Position numbers and translations under genes: made by a program
Notes under the pieces: generated by a model
What the model was told of the DNA's origin: nothing
Seen by the model: only the letters and a program-made list of their open reading frames with translations
The model's database searches: none
In this document: positions 40,988-49,316 of the stretch, piece by piece
Numbering within the stretch: position 1 is the stretch's first letter
How the letters are laid out: each line of letters starts with the position of its first letter
Assembly: GCA_027489535.1 (NCBI GenBank)
Contig: JAIXZO010000022.1
Coordinates: forward strand, 248,001-312,000
DNA length: 64,000 nt
From: Hyphomicrobiales bacterium
GTDB taxonomy: Bacteria > Pseudomonadota > Alphaproteobacteria > Rhizobiales > Beijerinckiaceae
Direction: 5' to 3'

Positions 40988-41003
40988 TCCAAAACGATTT
41001 GGA
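40988..41003 (+). promoter_or_regulatory. LacI-type operator at lacI-family gene start
   Basis: TCCAAAACGATTTGGA is a 16-base near-perfect palindrome (7 of 8 positions symmetric) with a central CG, the standard form of LacI-family operators. It ends 6 bases before the regulator's ATG and directly follows TTGACG (40976-40981), so it would cover the -10 region and block the gene's own promoter. Confidence 0.7.
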
Positions 41004-41009
41004 TAAGCC

Positions 41010-42020
41010 ATGTCCTCATTGCGCACACTCGCGGAGTCGCTCGGCCTGTCCGTCACCACGGTGTCGCGGGCGCTCGACGGCTATCCCGACGTGTCGCGCA
41101 AGACCCGTGAACGGGTGACGGCGGCGGCGGAGGCGGCGGGCTATCGACCCAATGCGGCGGCGCGACGGCTGCGGCGCGGATCGGCCGAGATCGTCACGCT
41201 CGTGCTGCCGACGGCGCAGGGGCGGTTTAACGAGCCGCTGTATATCGAGCTGATGCGGGCGATGGGCGAGCCCTTCGCGAAGGCGGGCTACGACCTGACG
41301 CTGATGGCCTCCCCGCCCGGCGAGGACGAGCTGCGCACCTATCGCCGCCTCGTCGAAGGACGGCGCACCGACGGGTTGATCGTGGTGCGGACGCGGCCGC
41401 AGGACCCGCGCATCGAATATCTGCTGGGAACGGATTTTCCGTTCGTCGTGATGGGACGCACGTCGGCGCAGCCGGGAATTTTTCCGTTCGTGGACGGCGA
41501 CGGCGAGCAGGGCTTCGCGGACGCGACGGCTCACCTGATCGGCTTGGGGCACAAGCGCATCGCGCATGTCGCCTCGCCGGCCAATCTCAATTACGCGCTG
41601 TTTCGCCGGGCCGGCTACGAGCGCGCGATGACGGCGGCCGGGTTGACTCCCCGCGTCGTCGAGACCGAGCCGGACGAGGACGGCGGCTTCGAAGCCGGGC
41701 GCTTCCTGTTGCCGACCGCGGACCACCCGACCGCCGTTCTCTGCGGCACCGACCGGATCGCCATGGGCGTGATGCGGGCCGTGCGGGCTGCCGGGCTGAA
41801 CGTGCCGCATGACGTCTCCGTCATCGGCCACGACAATCTGCCGGCCTCCACCTATTCCGATCCGCCGCTCACGACGATGGAATTGCCCATCACGGAAACC
41901 GGGGCACGTTTGGCGGAAATGCTTTTGGCGCGCATCGAGGGCGCGTCGCCGGAGGGCATGCAGGAGGTGCGACCCTTGCGCTTCATCCAGAGGGGCTCGA
42001 CGGCCCCGCCGAAACTCTGA
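41010..42020 (+). CDS. LacI-family transcription regulator
   Basis: 336 residues. The N-terminal helix-turn-helix and hinge read LRTLAESLGLSVTTVSRALDGYPDVSRKTRERVTAAAEAAGYRPNAAARRLRRG (about 4-57), with the minor-groove hinge ARRL. The rest is a periplasmic-binding-protein-like sensor (VTLVLPTAQGRFNEPLYIELMRA, HKRIAHVASPANLNYALFRRAGYERAM, VSVIGHDNLPASTYSDPPLTTM). It precedes and is co-oriented with a sugar ABC transporter and a glycoside hydrolase, so a sugar or sugar-glycerate from that pathway is the likely inducer. A half-site CGTTTTGGA at 42078-42086 before the binding-protein gene may be a second target. Confidence 0.94.
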   Translation: MSSLRTLAESLGLSVTTVSRALDGYPDVSRKTRERVTAAAEAAGYRPNAAARRLRRGSAEIVTLVLPTAQGRFNEPLYIELMRAMGEPFAKAGYDLTLMASPPGEDELRTYRRLVEGRRTDGLIVVRTRPQDPRIEYLLGTDFPFVVMGRTSAQPGIFPFVDGDGEQGFADATAHLIGLGHKRIAHVASPANLNYALFRRAGYERAMTAAGLTPRVVETEPDEDGGFEAGRFLLPTADHPTAVLCGTDRIAMGVMRAVRAAGLNVPHDVSVIGHDNLPASTYSDPPLTTMELPITETGARLAEMLLARIEGASPEGMQEVRPLRFIQRGSTAPPKL

Positions 42021-42095
42021 ATGCGGAGCGAGGCCGCCCCGGCACGGCTTCGCTCCCTCTGCCAAAGACCGGGACATCGTTTTGGAGGAAAAGTC

Positions 42096-43388
42096 ATGAT
42101 GAAATTCGATCTGATCCGCGGGACCGCGCTGGTCGCCGCCCTCGTCGCCGGCGTCGCGACCGTACGGCCCGCCGCCGCGCAGGAACTGGTGTTCCTTTCC
42201 ACGCAGCTTCGCCCCGTCGACGAAGCGCAGAAGGTGCGCGACGTGCTGCTGAAGGGCGCGCCGAAGACCGTCTACGTGGTCGACGAGCCCTCGCCCTTCA
42301 CTGTGCGCATGAAGGCGGAGACCGAATCCGGCAAGCGCACGATCAGCCTCGTGGGCGCGCTGCACGGCGAATTGCAGCCGCTCGCGCCGCTGGGCGCGCT
42401 CGACACGATCGACGACGTGGCCGCCAAGCTCGGCGACCGGGGCATCCCCGCGAGCCTGATGGAACTGGGCAAGCTCGGCACCGGCAAGCAGGTCTACATC
42501 CCCTGGATGCAGGCCACCTATGTGATGGTGGTGAACAAGAAGGCCCTGGCGCATCTGCCTGCCGGCGCAAACGTCGAAACGCTGACCTACAAGCAACTCG
42601 CCGATTGGGGCAAGGCGCTGGCCGAGAAGACCGGCTCGCGCCGCATCGGCTTCCCCGCCGGGCCGAAGGGCCTGTTCCCGCGCTTCCTGCAGGGCAACCT
42701 GTATCCGTCCTACACCGGCTCGATGGTGACGGAGTTCCGCTCGGCCGAAGCCGAGACGATGTGGAACGACTTCAAGGCGCTGTGGACCACGGTGAACCCG
42801 AACGCGAGCAGCTACGACTTCATGCAGGAGCCGCTGATGGGCGGCGAAGTGTGGGTGGCGTGGGACCACATCGCCCGCGTGAAGGACGCGCTGCAGGCCG
42901 CGCCGAACGACTACATCGTCGTCGCGCCCCCGGCCGGGCCGAAGGGCCGCTCCTACATGCCCGTGATCGCGGGTCTCGCCATCACGAAGGGCGCGCCGGA
43001 CCGTGCGGGCGCCGCGGCGGTGATCGAGCATCTCACCAAGCCCGGCACGCAGGTGCTGACGGCCGCGGAAGTGGGCTTCTTCCCGGTGGTGAACGCGACG
43101 CTGCCGGCGGATCTCTCCCCCGGCGTGAAGCTGCTCGCCGAAGGCATCGCCAAGACGCAGACCGCCAAGGATGCGGTGGTGGCGCTGCTGCCGGTGGGCC
43201 TCGGCGACAAGGGCGGCGAGTTCAACAAGGTGTATCTCGACACCTTCCAGCGCATCGTGCTGCGCAACGAGCCCGTGCGCGCCACGCTCGACGCGCAGGC
43301 CGAGGTGATGCGCGGCATCATCAACGGCGTGAAGGCGCCGTGCTGGGCTCCGGACAAGGCGAGCGACGGCCCCTGCCCCGTCAAGTGA
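42096..43388 (+). CDS. ABC sugar transporter substrate-binding protein (set 3)
   Basis: 430 residues with a Sec signal peptide (MMKFDLIRGTALVAALVAGVATVRPAAAQ). The family 1 fold is shown by TLTYKQLADWGKALAEKTGSRRIGFPAGPKGLFPRFLQGNLYPSYTGSMVTEF and the hinge GGEVWVAWDHIARVKDAL. It contains two cysteine-poor lobes and ends PCWAPDKASDGPCPVK, where two cysteines could form a disulphide. ATG 42096 follows GGAGGAAAAG; the frame upstream to 42021 is not needed. It comes 75 bases after the lacI-family gene and leads the importer genes. The GH63-like hydrolase downstream suggests a hexosyl-glycerate or similar glycoside as ligand. Confidence 0.9.
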   Translation: MMKFDLIRGTALVAALVAGVATVRPAAAQELVFLSTQLRPVDEAQKVRDVLLKGAPKTVYVVDEPSPFTVRMKAETESGKRTISLVGALHGELQPLAPLGALDTIDDVAAKLGDRGIPASLMELGKLGTGKQVYIPWMQATYVMVVNKKALAHLPAGANVETLTYKQLADWGKALAEKTGSRRIGFPAGPKGLFPRFLQGNLYPSYTGSMVTEFRSAEAETMWNDFKALWTTVNPNASSYDFMQEPLMGGEVWVAWDHIARVKDALQAAPNDYIVVAPPAGPKGRSYMPVIAGLAITKGAPDRAGAAAVIEHLTKPGTQVLTAAEVGFFPVVNATLPADLSPGVKLLAEGIAKTQTAKDAVVALLPVGLGDKGGEFNKVYLDTFQRIVLRNEPVRATLDAQAEVMRGIINGVKAPCWAPDKASDGPCPVK

Positions 43389-43394
43389 GCTGAA

Positions 43395-43447
43395 CCCCGA
43401 GTCCCGCACTCGAATCGGGGGGAGCGCGTCCCGCCAGGCGCGCTCCC
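43395..43447 (+). promoter_or_regulatory. Tandem hairpins between binding-protein and permease genes
   Basis: Two stem-loops follow the binding-protein stop: CCCCGA (43395-43400) with TCGGGG (43415-43420), and GGGAGCGCG (43420-43428) with CGCGCTCCC (43439-43447). The second has a perfect 9-bp stem. Without a T-tract they are more likely mRNA-stabilising or attenuating elements that favour the binding protein. Confidence 0.5.
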
Positions 43448-43471
43448 GCACACCCGCCCGAAGAACCCGCC

Positions 43472-44320
43472 ATGAACCAGCGCATCTTGCCGTATCTGCT
43501 CGTCGCGCCCGCGGTCGTGTTTCTGGGCGCGTTCTTCATCGTGCCGCTCGTGCAGACGATCGTGTTGTCCTTCGACGGGGGCGGCACGGGCAATGCGCTG
43601 GGCAACTATTCGCGCATGGTGAACGACCTCAATTTCGGGGTGTCGCTGCGCAATACCTTCATGCTCGTGCTCGTCGTGGTGCCGCTGCAATTGGCGATGG
43701 CGCTGGCGATGGGCATGATGCTGCAGAAGATCGAGCGCGGCCGCGAGATGGTGCTGTGGATCTGGACGATCCCGCTCGGCGTGTCCGACCTCGCCGCCGG
43801 CCTCGTCTGGCTCGCGCTGCTGCAGAACACCGGCTACATCAACAGCGCGCTGTTTCATCTGGGCCTGCTCGACGGGCCGACGCCTTGGCTCAATTCCGAG
43901 ACGCCGGTGACGCTGTTCGCGGCCATCGTGCTCGCCGAAGTGTGGCGCGCGACGGCGGTGGTGCTGATCGTGATCGTGGCGGGGCTGCAGACGATCCCGA
44001 AGGAATTCGGCGAGGCGGCGGAGATCTTCGGTGCGAAGCCTTGGCGCAAATTCACGCGCATCACGCTGCCGCTGCTCAAACCCTCGATCCAATCGGCGCT
44101 GATCCTGCGCACGGTGCTCGCCTTCGAGGTGTTTGCGGCGGTCTACGCGCTCGGGGGACGGAATTTCCCGGTGCTCGTGGGCGAAGCCTATACGTGGCAG
44201 AACGAGAACCAGAATTACGGCGTCGCCGCCGCCTATGCCGTGCTGATCATGGTGATTTCGCTCGCCGCGACGCTGGTATGGCTGAAGGCGCTGCGCACCA
44301 ACCCGGAGACGCAGGCATGA
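43472..44320 (+). CDS. ABC sugar transporter permease, MalF type (set 3)
   Basis: 282 residues with six membrane segments. The first helix is LPYLLVAPAVVFLGAFFIVPLVQTIVLSF, and the EAA loop reads EFGEAAEIFGAKPWRKFTRITLPLLKPSI (about 178-206). It lacks the long periplasmic loop of MalF itself. The 3' end overlaps the second permease by ATGA. It belongs to the LacI-controlled importer. Confidence 0.93.
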   Translation: MNQRILPYLLVAPAVVFLGAFFIVPLVQTIVLSFDGGGTGNALGNYSRMVNDLNFGVSLRNTFMLVLVVVPLQLAMALAMGMMLQKIERGREMVLWIWTIPLGVSDLAAGLVWLALLQNTGYINSALFHLGLLDGPTPWLNSETPVTLFAAIVLAEVWRATAVVLIVIVAGLQTIPKEFGEAAEIFGAKPWRKFTRITLPLLKPSIQSALILRTVLAFEVFAAVYALGGRNFPVLVGEAYTWQNENQNYGVAAAYAVLIMVISLAATLVWLKALRTNPETQA

Positions 44321-45123
44321 CCCGCTCGGGCCGCTTCCTCCTCTGGTCCGGCATCGTTGCGCTCTGCGCGTGGGTGCTGGTGCCGATCTACCTGATCGGC
44401 GTCGGCGCGTTCGGCGGCCGGGCCGCGGCGTTCCGCTGGCCGAAGGGCATCCTGCCGGTCAACACCTCGCTCGACCAGATTCTGGTGTTCCTGCGCATCG
44501 AGGGCGTCGCCAATGCGGCAATGAATTCGCTGATCGCGGCGGGGCTGACCATGCTGTTCTCGCTGCTGCTGGGCGCGCCGGCGGGCTACGCTCTCGCCCG
44601 GTTCTCGTTTCGCGGGGCGGACGCGTTCCGCCTGATGGTGCTGCTGACCCGCGCCTTCCCGCTCGCCATTCTGGCGCTGCCGCTGACGGTGATCTTCATC
44701 AAGACCGGGCTTTACGACACGCCGCTCGGCGTCTCGCTGGTGCATACGGCGCTGGCGCTGCCCTTCGCGACCTTGGTGACCGCGGGCCTGTTCCAAGGCA
44801 TTCCGCGGGAGTTCGAGGAAGCGGCGTGGGTGTTCGGCTGCACGCGATTTCAGGCGATCCGCAAGGTGGTGCTGCCCTTGGCGCTGCCGGGCCTCGCGGC
44901 CTCGGCCGTGTTCGCCTTCGTGATCTCGTGGAACGAGGTGTTCGCCGCCTCGGTGCTGACGGTGCGCGAGCGCACGCTGACGGCTTATCTGCTCACCGTG
45001 CTTTCGGAATCCCCGATCCATTACCGCTTTGCGGGCGGCTTCATCCTGATCGTGCCGTCCATCGTGTTCATCTTCGCGGTTCGCCGTTATTTGTTCGCCC
45101 TTTGGGGCGTCACCAGTCGCTGA
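44317..45123 (+). CDS. ABC sugar transporter permease, MalG type (set 3)
   Basis: 268 residues. Six hydrophobic segments and an EAA loop EFEEAAWVFGCTRFQAIRKVVLPLALPGLAAS (about 165-196) identify the MalG-type subunit; the C-terminus RRYLFALWGVTSR fits the family. Start ATG 44317 lies in the ATGA overlap with the first permease; the open frame further upstream is a shadow of that gene. The ATPase gene follows after 10 bases. Confidence 0.93.
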   Translation: MTRSGRFLLWSGIVALCAWVLVPIYLIGVGAFGGRAAAFRWPKGILPVNTSLDQILVFLRIEGVANAAMNSLIAAGLTMLFSLLLGAPAGYALARFSFRGADAFRLMVLLTRAFPLAILALPLTVIFIKTGLYDTPLGVSLVHTALALPFATLVTAGLFQGIPREFEEAAWVFGCTRFQAIRKVVLPLALPGLAASAVFAFVISWNEVFAASVLTVRERTLTAYLLTVLSESPIHYRFAGGFILIVPSIVFIFAVRRYLFALWGVTSR

Positions 45124-45133
45124 GGAGCCCTGC

Positions 45134-46186
45134 ATGGCCGGCATCGTCATCGACCGCATCGAGAAGACCTTCGGCACCGCCAAGGCTCTCGACGCCGTGT
45201 CGCTCACCGTCGCGGACGGCGAATTCGTCGCGCTGCTCGGCCCCTCGGGCTGCGGGAAGACCACGCTGCTGCGCATCATCGCGGGCCTCGAAAGCCGCTC
45301 CGGCGGGCGGGTGTTGATCGGGGATCGCGACGTCTCCGACCTGCGCCCTGCGGATCGCGGCTTGGCGATGGTGTTCCAGAATTATGCGGTGTTTCCGCAT
45401 ATGACCGTGTTCGAGAACGTCGCCTTCGGCCTGCGCACCAAGAACGCGCCGGAGGAGAAGGTGCGCCGCAACGTGATGCGCGCGGCCGAATTGCTGCATA
45501 TCGAGCCCTATCTCGAACGCTATCCGGCCAAGCTCTCGGGCGGGCAGCGCCAACGCGTGGCGGTGGCGCGCGCGCTGGCCGTGGAGCCGGCCGTGCTGCT
45601 GATGGACGAGCCGCTCTCGAATCTGGACGCACTGTTGCGGCTGGAAATGCGCGCCGATTTGAAGCGCGTATTGCAGGAGGCCGGCACCACTACCGTCTAC
45701 GTGACGCATGACCAGACCGAGGCGATGGGACTGGCGGACCGGATCGCGGTGATGCATTCGGGCCGCATCGTGCAGTGCGACACGCCGATGACGGTTTATG
45801 CCGCCCCGGCCACCACCTTCGTCGGCGGCTTCGTCGGCTCGCCGCCGATGAATTTCGTGCCGATCCGCAACGAGGACGGTCGCGCCCGGCTCGACGGTTT
45901 CGAGGCGACCGCGCCGGGAACGGGCGAGCTTCTGCTCGGTTTCCGGGGCGAGGACGTGCGCATCGACGCGCCGGAACGCGGCCTGTCCTTTGCCGTGGCC
46001 GTGGCGGAGCCGATGGGGTCGCATGTGCTCCTCACCGGCACGATCGCGGACAAGCTCGTCCGCGTCGTCGCCCCCACCGGCATCCGGGTCGCTGCGGGCG
46101 AACGGATCGGCATCGTGCCCGATCCCGAGCGCGTCGTGTGGATGTCGCCCGAAACGGGAGCCGCGCTCCCCCGCATCATTTCCTGA
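45134..46186 (+). CDS. ABC sugar transporter ATP-binding protein (MalK/UgpC type, set 3)
   Basis: 350 residues: Walker A GPSGCGKTTLL (about 36-46), VFQNYAVFPHMTVFENVAFGL, signature LSGGQRQRVAVARAL (about 136-150), Walker B VLLMDEPLSNLDAL (about 156-169) and H-loop VTHDQTEAM. A TOBE/OB-type C-terminal domain follows from about 240. Its start has GAGGAGCC at good spacing. It is a dedicated ATPase for set 3 and is only moderately similar to the one at 21307-22401. Confidence 0.95.
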   Translation: MAGIVIDRIEKTFGTAKALDAVSLTVADGEFVALLGPSGCGKTTLLRIIAGLESRSGGRVLIGDRDVSDLRPADRGLAMVFQNYAVFPHMTVFENVAFGLRTKNAPEEKVRRNVMRAAELLHIEPYLERYPAKLSGGQRQRVAVARALAVEPAVLLMDEPLSNLDALLRLEMRADLKRVLQEAGTTTVYVTHDQTEAMGLADRIAVMHSGRIVQCDTPMTVYAAPATTFVGGFVGSPPMNFVPIRNEDGRARLDGFEATAPGTGELLLGFRGEDVRIDAPERGLSFAVAVAEPMGSHVLLTGTIADKLVRVVAPTGIRVAAGERIGIVPDPERVVWMSPETGAALPRIIS

Positions 46187-46188
46187 TC

Positions 46189-47502
46189 ATGACCGACATC
46201 GACCGCAAGACGGCGCGCGACGCCGAAGCCCGCCGCATCCTCGCGACGAACGACCGGGGCGGCTACACCGTGCCGAACGACGGGGTGTATCCGTTTCAAT
46301 GGAATTGGGATTCCGCGTTCGTCGCCATAGGCTTCGCCGTTTATGACGAAGACCGCGCATGGCGCGAACTCGAAACGCTGTTCCTCGGCCAATGGGCCGA
46401 CGGCATGGTGCCGAGCATCGTGTTCCATCGCGAATCCGACCGCTATTATCCCGGCCCGGCGGCATGGGGCACGCATCAAGAGCCGCCGACGACGGGCATC
46501 TCGCAGCCGCCGGTGGCCGCCACGGCGGCGCGGGCGGTGTGGAACCGGAGCGCGCGCTCGGCCGAGTCGCGTGCCCGGCTGACGGCGCTGTTTCCCAAGC
46601 TGCTCGCCTCCCATCGCTGGTGGCACGAGACGCGCGACCCGGACGGGACGGGCCTCGTTACCGTGACCCACCCGTGGGAGACCGGCCGCGACAACTCGCC
46701 GGATTGGGACGCGCCCTTGGCGGGCGTGACGCCGACCGTGGACGTCTCGGCGCTGCGCAAGGACAACAAGGTCGTCGACCCCAAGGAGCGCCCGACCGAC
46801 GACTTCTACAACCGCGTGATGACGCTGGTGGAGGAAGCCAAGGCGCTGAACTGGGACGGCCCGGCGGTGGCGCGCAATCTCTCGCTGCGCGTCTGCGACA
46901 TCGGCGTGCAATCCATCCTGATGCGGGGCGACCGCGACCTGATCGCCATCGCCGAGGAATTGGGGTTGAGCGAGCCCGCCGCAGAACTGCGCCGACGCCT
47001 CGACCGTTCTTTGGCGGCTTTCGGCCGGTTGAAGGCGCCGGACGGCAGCTATCGCTCGCTCGACCTGCGCACGGGGCTGCATGCGCCGGCGATTTCCTCG
47101 GGCTCGATGCTGCCGCTGTATGCGCGCGCCCTTTCCGTCGAGGACGCGGCGGACGCGGTCGCCACTCTCGCGCGCTGGGACGAGGCCGTGCCCTACGGCG
47201 TGCCAAGCACCGACCCGGCCTTTCCCGGCTTCGACCCCCTGCGCTACTGGCGCGGGCCGATCTGGCTGGTGGTGAACCGCATGATCGCCGACGGGCTTGC
47301 GGGATACGGCTACGCGGCGGAGGCGAAGCGTTTGACCGCGCTTTCTCGTGAGTTGGTGCTCGAACGCGGCTTCCCCGAATATTTCGACCCGCGCACCGGC
47401 GAGGGTCTCGGCGGGCGCGACTTTTCATGGACGGCGGCGATGTGGCTCGCCTGGCTCTCGGACGAGAATGCGGCCTCGATCCTCACCGAGGTGCGCGCGT
47501 GA
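46189..47502 (+). CDS. GH63-type glycoside hydrolase, mannosyl/glucosylglycerate hydrolase-like
   Basis: 437 residues, an (alpha/alpha)6-barrel hydrolase. The motifs FQWNWDSAFVAIGFA (about 36-50), HQEPPTTGISQPPV (about 96-109) and HPWETGRDNSPDWD (about 161-174) match the MGH1-like GH63 domain; the Asp in GRDNS (168) is the expected general acid. FPEYFDPRTGEGLGGRDFSWTAAM near the C-terminus carries the second catalytic Glu. No signal peptide is present, so it acts on an imported substrate in the cytosol. It lies 2 bases after the ATPase stop and overlaps the SDR gene by GTGA. 2-O-hexosyl-glycerate is the best guess; other alpha-glycosides are possible. Confidence 0.85.
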   Translation: MTDIDRKTARDAEARRILATNDRGGYTVPNDGVYPFQWNWDSAFVAIGFAVYDEDRAWRELETLFLGQWADGMVPSIVFHRESDRYYPGPAAWGTHQEPPTTGISQPPVAATAARAVWNRSARSAESRARLTALFPKLLASHRWWHETRDPDGTGLVTVTHPWETGRDNSPDWDAPLAGVTPTVDVSALRKDNKVVDPKERPTDDFYNRVMTLVEEAKALNWDGPAVARNLSLRVCDIGVQSILMRGDRDLIAIAEELGLSEPAAELRRRLDRSLAAFGRLKAPDGSYRSLDLRTGLHAPAISSGSMLPLYARALSVEDAADAVATLARWDEAVPYGVPSTDPAFPGFDPLRYWRGPIWLVVNRMIADGLAGYGYAAEAKRLTALSRELVLERGFPEYFDPRTGEGLGGRDFSWTAAMWLAWLSDENAASILTEVRA

Positions 47503-48308
47503 GCGGACGGCTGGCGGGAAAATTCGTGCTGATCACCGGTGCGTCGCGCGGCATCGGCCGCGCCGTGGCCGAACGTTTCGCCGACGAGGGCGCGACGGTG
47601 GCGGTCAACCACGTGCGCGACGATGCGGCTGCGCAGGCCGTGCTCGCGGATCTTCACCGGCGCGACGCGGAGGCGGCTCGTCCCCGACGCGACCATCGCG
47701 CGGTGGAAGCGGACGTGTCGGACGAGGCGGCCGTGGTCTCCATGTTCGGGACGATCGTTGCGGGTTGGGGGCGGCTCGACGGGCTCGTCAACAATGCGGG
47801 CATCCAGTCCGAGACGCCGGGCGAGGGTTTCGACAAGGCGGTCTTCGAGCGCATCATCGCGGTGGACCTGACGGGCGCGGCCTTGTGCGCGCGGGAACTC
47901 ATCGCCCACGCGCTGCGCCGCCCGGGCGGCGGCTTCATCGTCAACACCACGAGCGTGCACGAGGTGATCCCCAAGCCCGGCTGGTCGGCTTATGCGGCGG
48001 CGAAGGCCGGATTGGCGCATCTGACGCGGACGCTGGCGCTGGAATTCGCCGATCGCGGCATCCGGGTGAACGCGGTCGCGCCCGGCGCGGTGATCACGGA
48101 CATCAATGCCTCATGGGCGTTCGATGCGGAGAAGCGGGCCGCGGTGGAAAGCCACATCCCGATGGGATATGCCGCCGCGCCCGAGCAGATCGCGCCGCTC
48201 TACGTCTTTCTCGCCTCCGAGGAGGCGAGCTACGTGACCGGCCAGACCTTCACCGCCTGCGGCGGGCTGACGCTCTACGGCGACTTCAAGAAGAATTGGT
48301 CGTCCTGA
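47499..48308 (+). CDS. SDR-family oxidoreductase
   Basis: 269 residues from GTG 47499, which overlaps the hydrolase stop (GTGA). Cofactor motif ITGASRGIGRAVAERFADEGA (about 11-31), NNAG at about 95, catalytic Ser in NTTSVHEVIPKPGWSAYAAAKAG (about 148-170, with Tyr and Lys) and a C-terminal TFTACGGLTLYGDF like that of glucose 1-dehydrogenase relatives. The stretch between strands 3 and 4 (HRRDAEAARPRRDHRAVEADVSD) is unusually charged. It probably oxidises the sugar released by the adjacent hydrolase. Last gene of the LacI-linked unit. Confidence 0.9.
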   Translation: MSGRLAGKFVLITGASRGIGRAVAERFADEGATVAVNHVRDDAAAQAVLADLHRRDAEAARPRRDHRAVEADVSDEAAVVSMFGTIVAGWGRLDGLVNNAGIQSETPGEGFDKAVFERIIAVDLTGAALCARELIAHALRRPGGGFIVNTTSVHEVIPKPGWSAYAAAKAGLAHLTRTLALEFADRGIRVNAVAPGAVITDINASWAFDAEKRAAVESHIPMGYAAAPEQIAPLYVFLASEEASYVTGQTFTACGGLTLYGDFKKNWSS

Positions 48309-48350
48309 AGGGTCGAAATCGGCTCCCGTCTCCGGAACTCTCGACCGTCA

Positions 48351-48360
48351 CGAACGTTCG
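48351..48360. promoter_or_regulatory. Perfect palindrome CGAACGTTCG upstream of formyltransferase gene
   Basis: A 10-base perfect palindrome lies in the 108-base gap between the SDR and formyltransferase genes, 56 bases before the start codon. It may be a protein-binding site; no -35/-10 pair is clear. By itself a palindrome of this size can occur by chance. Confidence 0.25.
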
Positions 48361-48416
48361 CACCCGTTGTAAGTTGAAGGCCGTGCATGCCTGCACCGGC
48401 CCGGAGGCTCGTGCGC

Positions 48417-49316
48417 ATGAAAGTGGTCGCGTTCGCCACGGACAATCCAGCCAATCGGCATCTGCTGCTTGCGCTGGCGCGAGAGCATGACCTCGCGGCG
48501 GTGTTCAATCCGCTGCCCCGACGCTCGGGCGCGGCGGGCAAGCTGAAGACCCTGCAACAGAAACGCACGAGCTTGGGCGGCCTGTGGGTGGCATTGCACA
48601 AGCTGGCGGATTCCCGCATCCCCGTCGGGTGGCAGGGCAAGAGGCGGATGCGCGAAGCGCAGGCGGCGTTTTTCGCCGAGGCGGACGCGGCGTATGAGGC
48701 GGCTTTGGGCGACCGTACGAAACCGGTCGCGGACGTGGACGACCTCGCCTTCGTCGAGGAAATCCGCACGCTCGCGCCCGATGTCGTGATCTGCTCCGGC
48801 GGGCCGATCTACCGTGCGCCGCTGATCCGGGCCTGCGGGCTGATGATCAATTATCACACGGGGATTTCCCCGATCTACAACGGGGCCGAGACGAATTGGT
48901 GGGCCTATGCCCACGGGCATCCGCAATTGTGCGGCGGCACGCTGATGGTGATGAACGAAGCCGTGGACGGGGGCGACATCCTCGCGCACCACTTCACCGG
49001 CTGCGAACCCGACGATGACCCCGCCGACCTGTTCTGCAAGGCCATTCTGGGCGGCATCGGGCTTTACGGCGAACTGCTGACGGATTTGAAGGCGCAGCGC
49101 CGCATGACGGGCGTGAAGCAGCCGCGGCCGTTCTTCTACCTGCGCGGATGGGATTGGACGGTGCTGCAGGCCTTGGCCGTCGAACGCCGGCTTGCGCTCG
49201 CCAAGAAGAAAGGCATCCGCCTGCCGGAGCGCACGGTACGGTATTGGCGCGCGGAAACGGCCGAGGATGCGCAGCGCGATTTCGAACGCGAGATCGTCAG
49301 GACGGTGGCGGGATGA
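48417..49316 (+). CDS. Formyltransferase-family enzyme (not Met-tRNA formyltransferase)
   Basis: 299 residues. The N-terminal formyl-transferase fold has the catalytic Asn/His in MINYHTGISPIYNGAETNWWAYAHGHPQLCGGTLMVMNEAVDGGDILAHH (about 142-190), with the Asp in DGGDIL completing the Asn-His-Asp set. The usual HPSLLP is replaced by HTGISP, and the tRNA-binding C-terminal domain is missing. I use ATG 48417, nine bases after GGAGG; an upstream GTG-type frame adds ten residues. It overlaps the deacetylase gene by ATGA. Sugar-amine N-formylation or another one-carbon transfer on a cell-surface glycan precursor is likely. Confidence 0.87.
   Translation: MKVVAFATDNPANRHLLLALAREHDLAAVFNPLPRRSGAAGKLKTLQQKRTSLGGLWVALHKLADSRIPVGWQGKRRMREAQAAFFAEADAAYEAALGDRTKPVADVDDLAFVEEIRTLAPDVVICSGGPIYRAPLIRACGLMINYHTGISPIYNGAETNWWAYAHGHPQLCGGTLMVMNEAVDGGDILAHHFTGCEPDDDPADLFCKAILGGIGLYGELLTDLKAQRRMTGVKQPRPFFYLRGWDWTVLQALAVERRLALAKKKGIRLPERTVRYWRAETAEDAQRDFEREIVRTVAG

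Noticed and set aside
48417-49316. Methionyl-tRNA formyltransferase (fmt)
   Set aside because: The C-terminal tRNA-binding domain and the SLLP motif are missing, and no def or peptide-deformylase neighbour is present.
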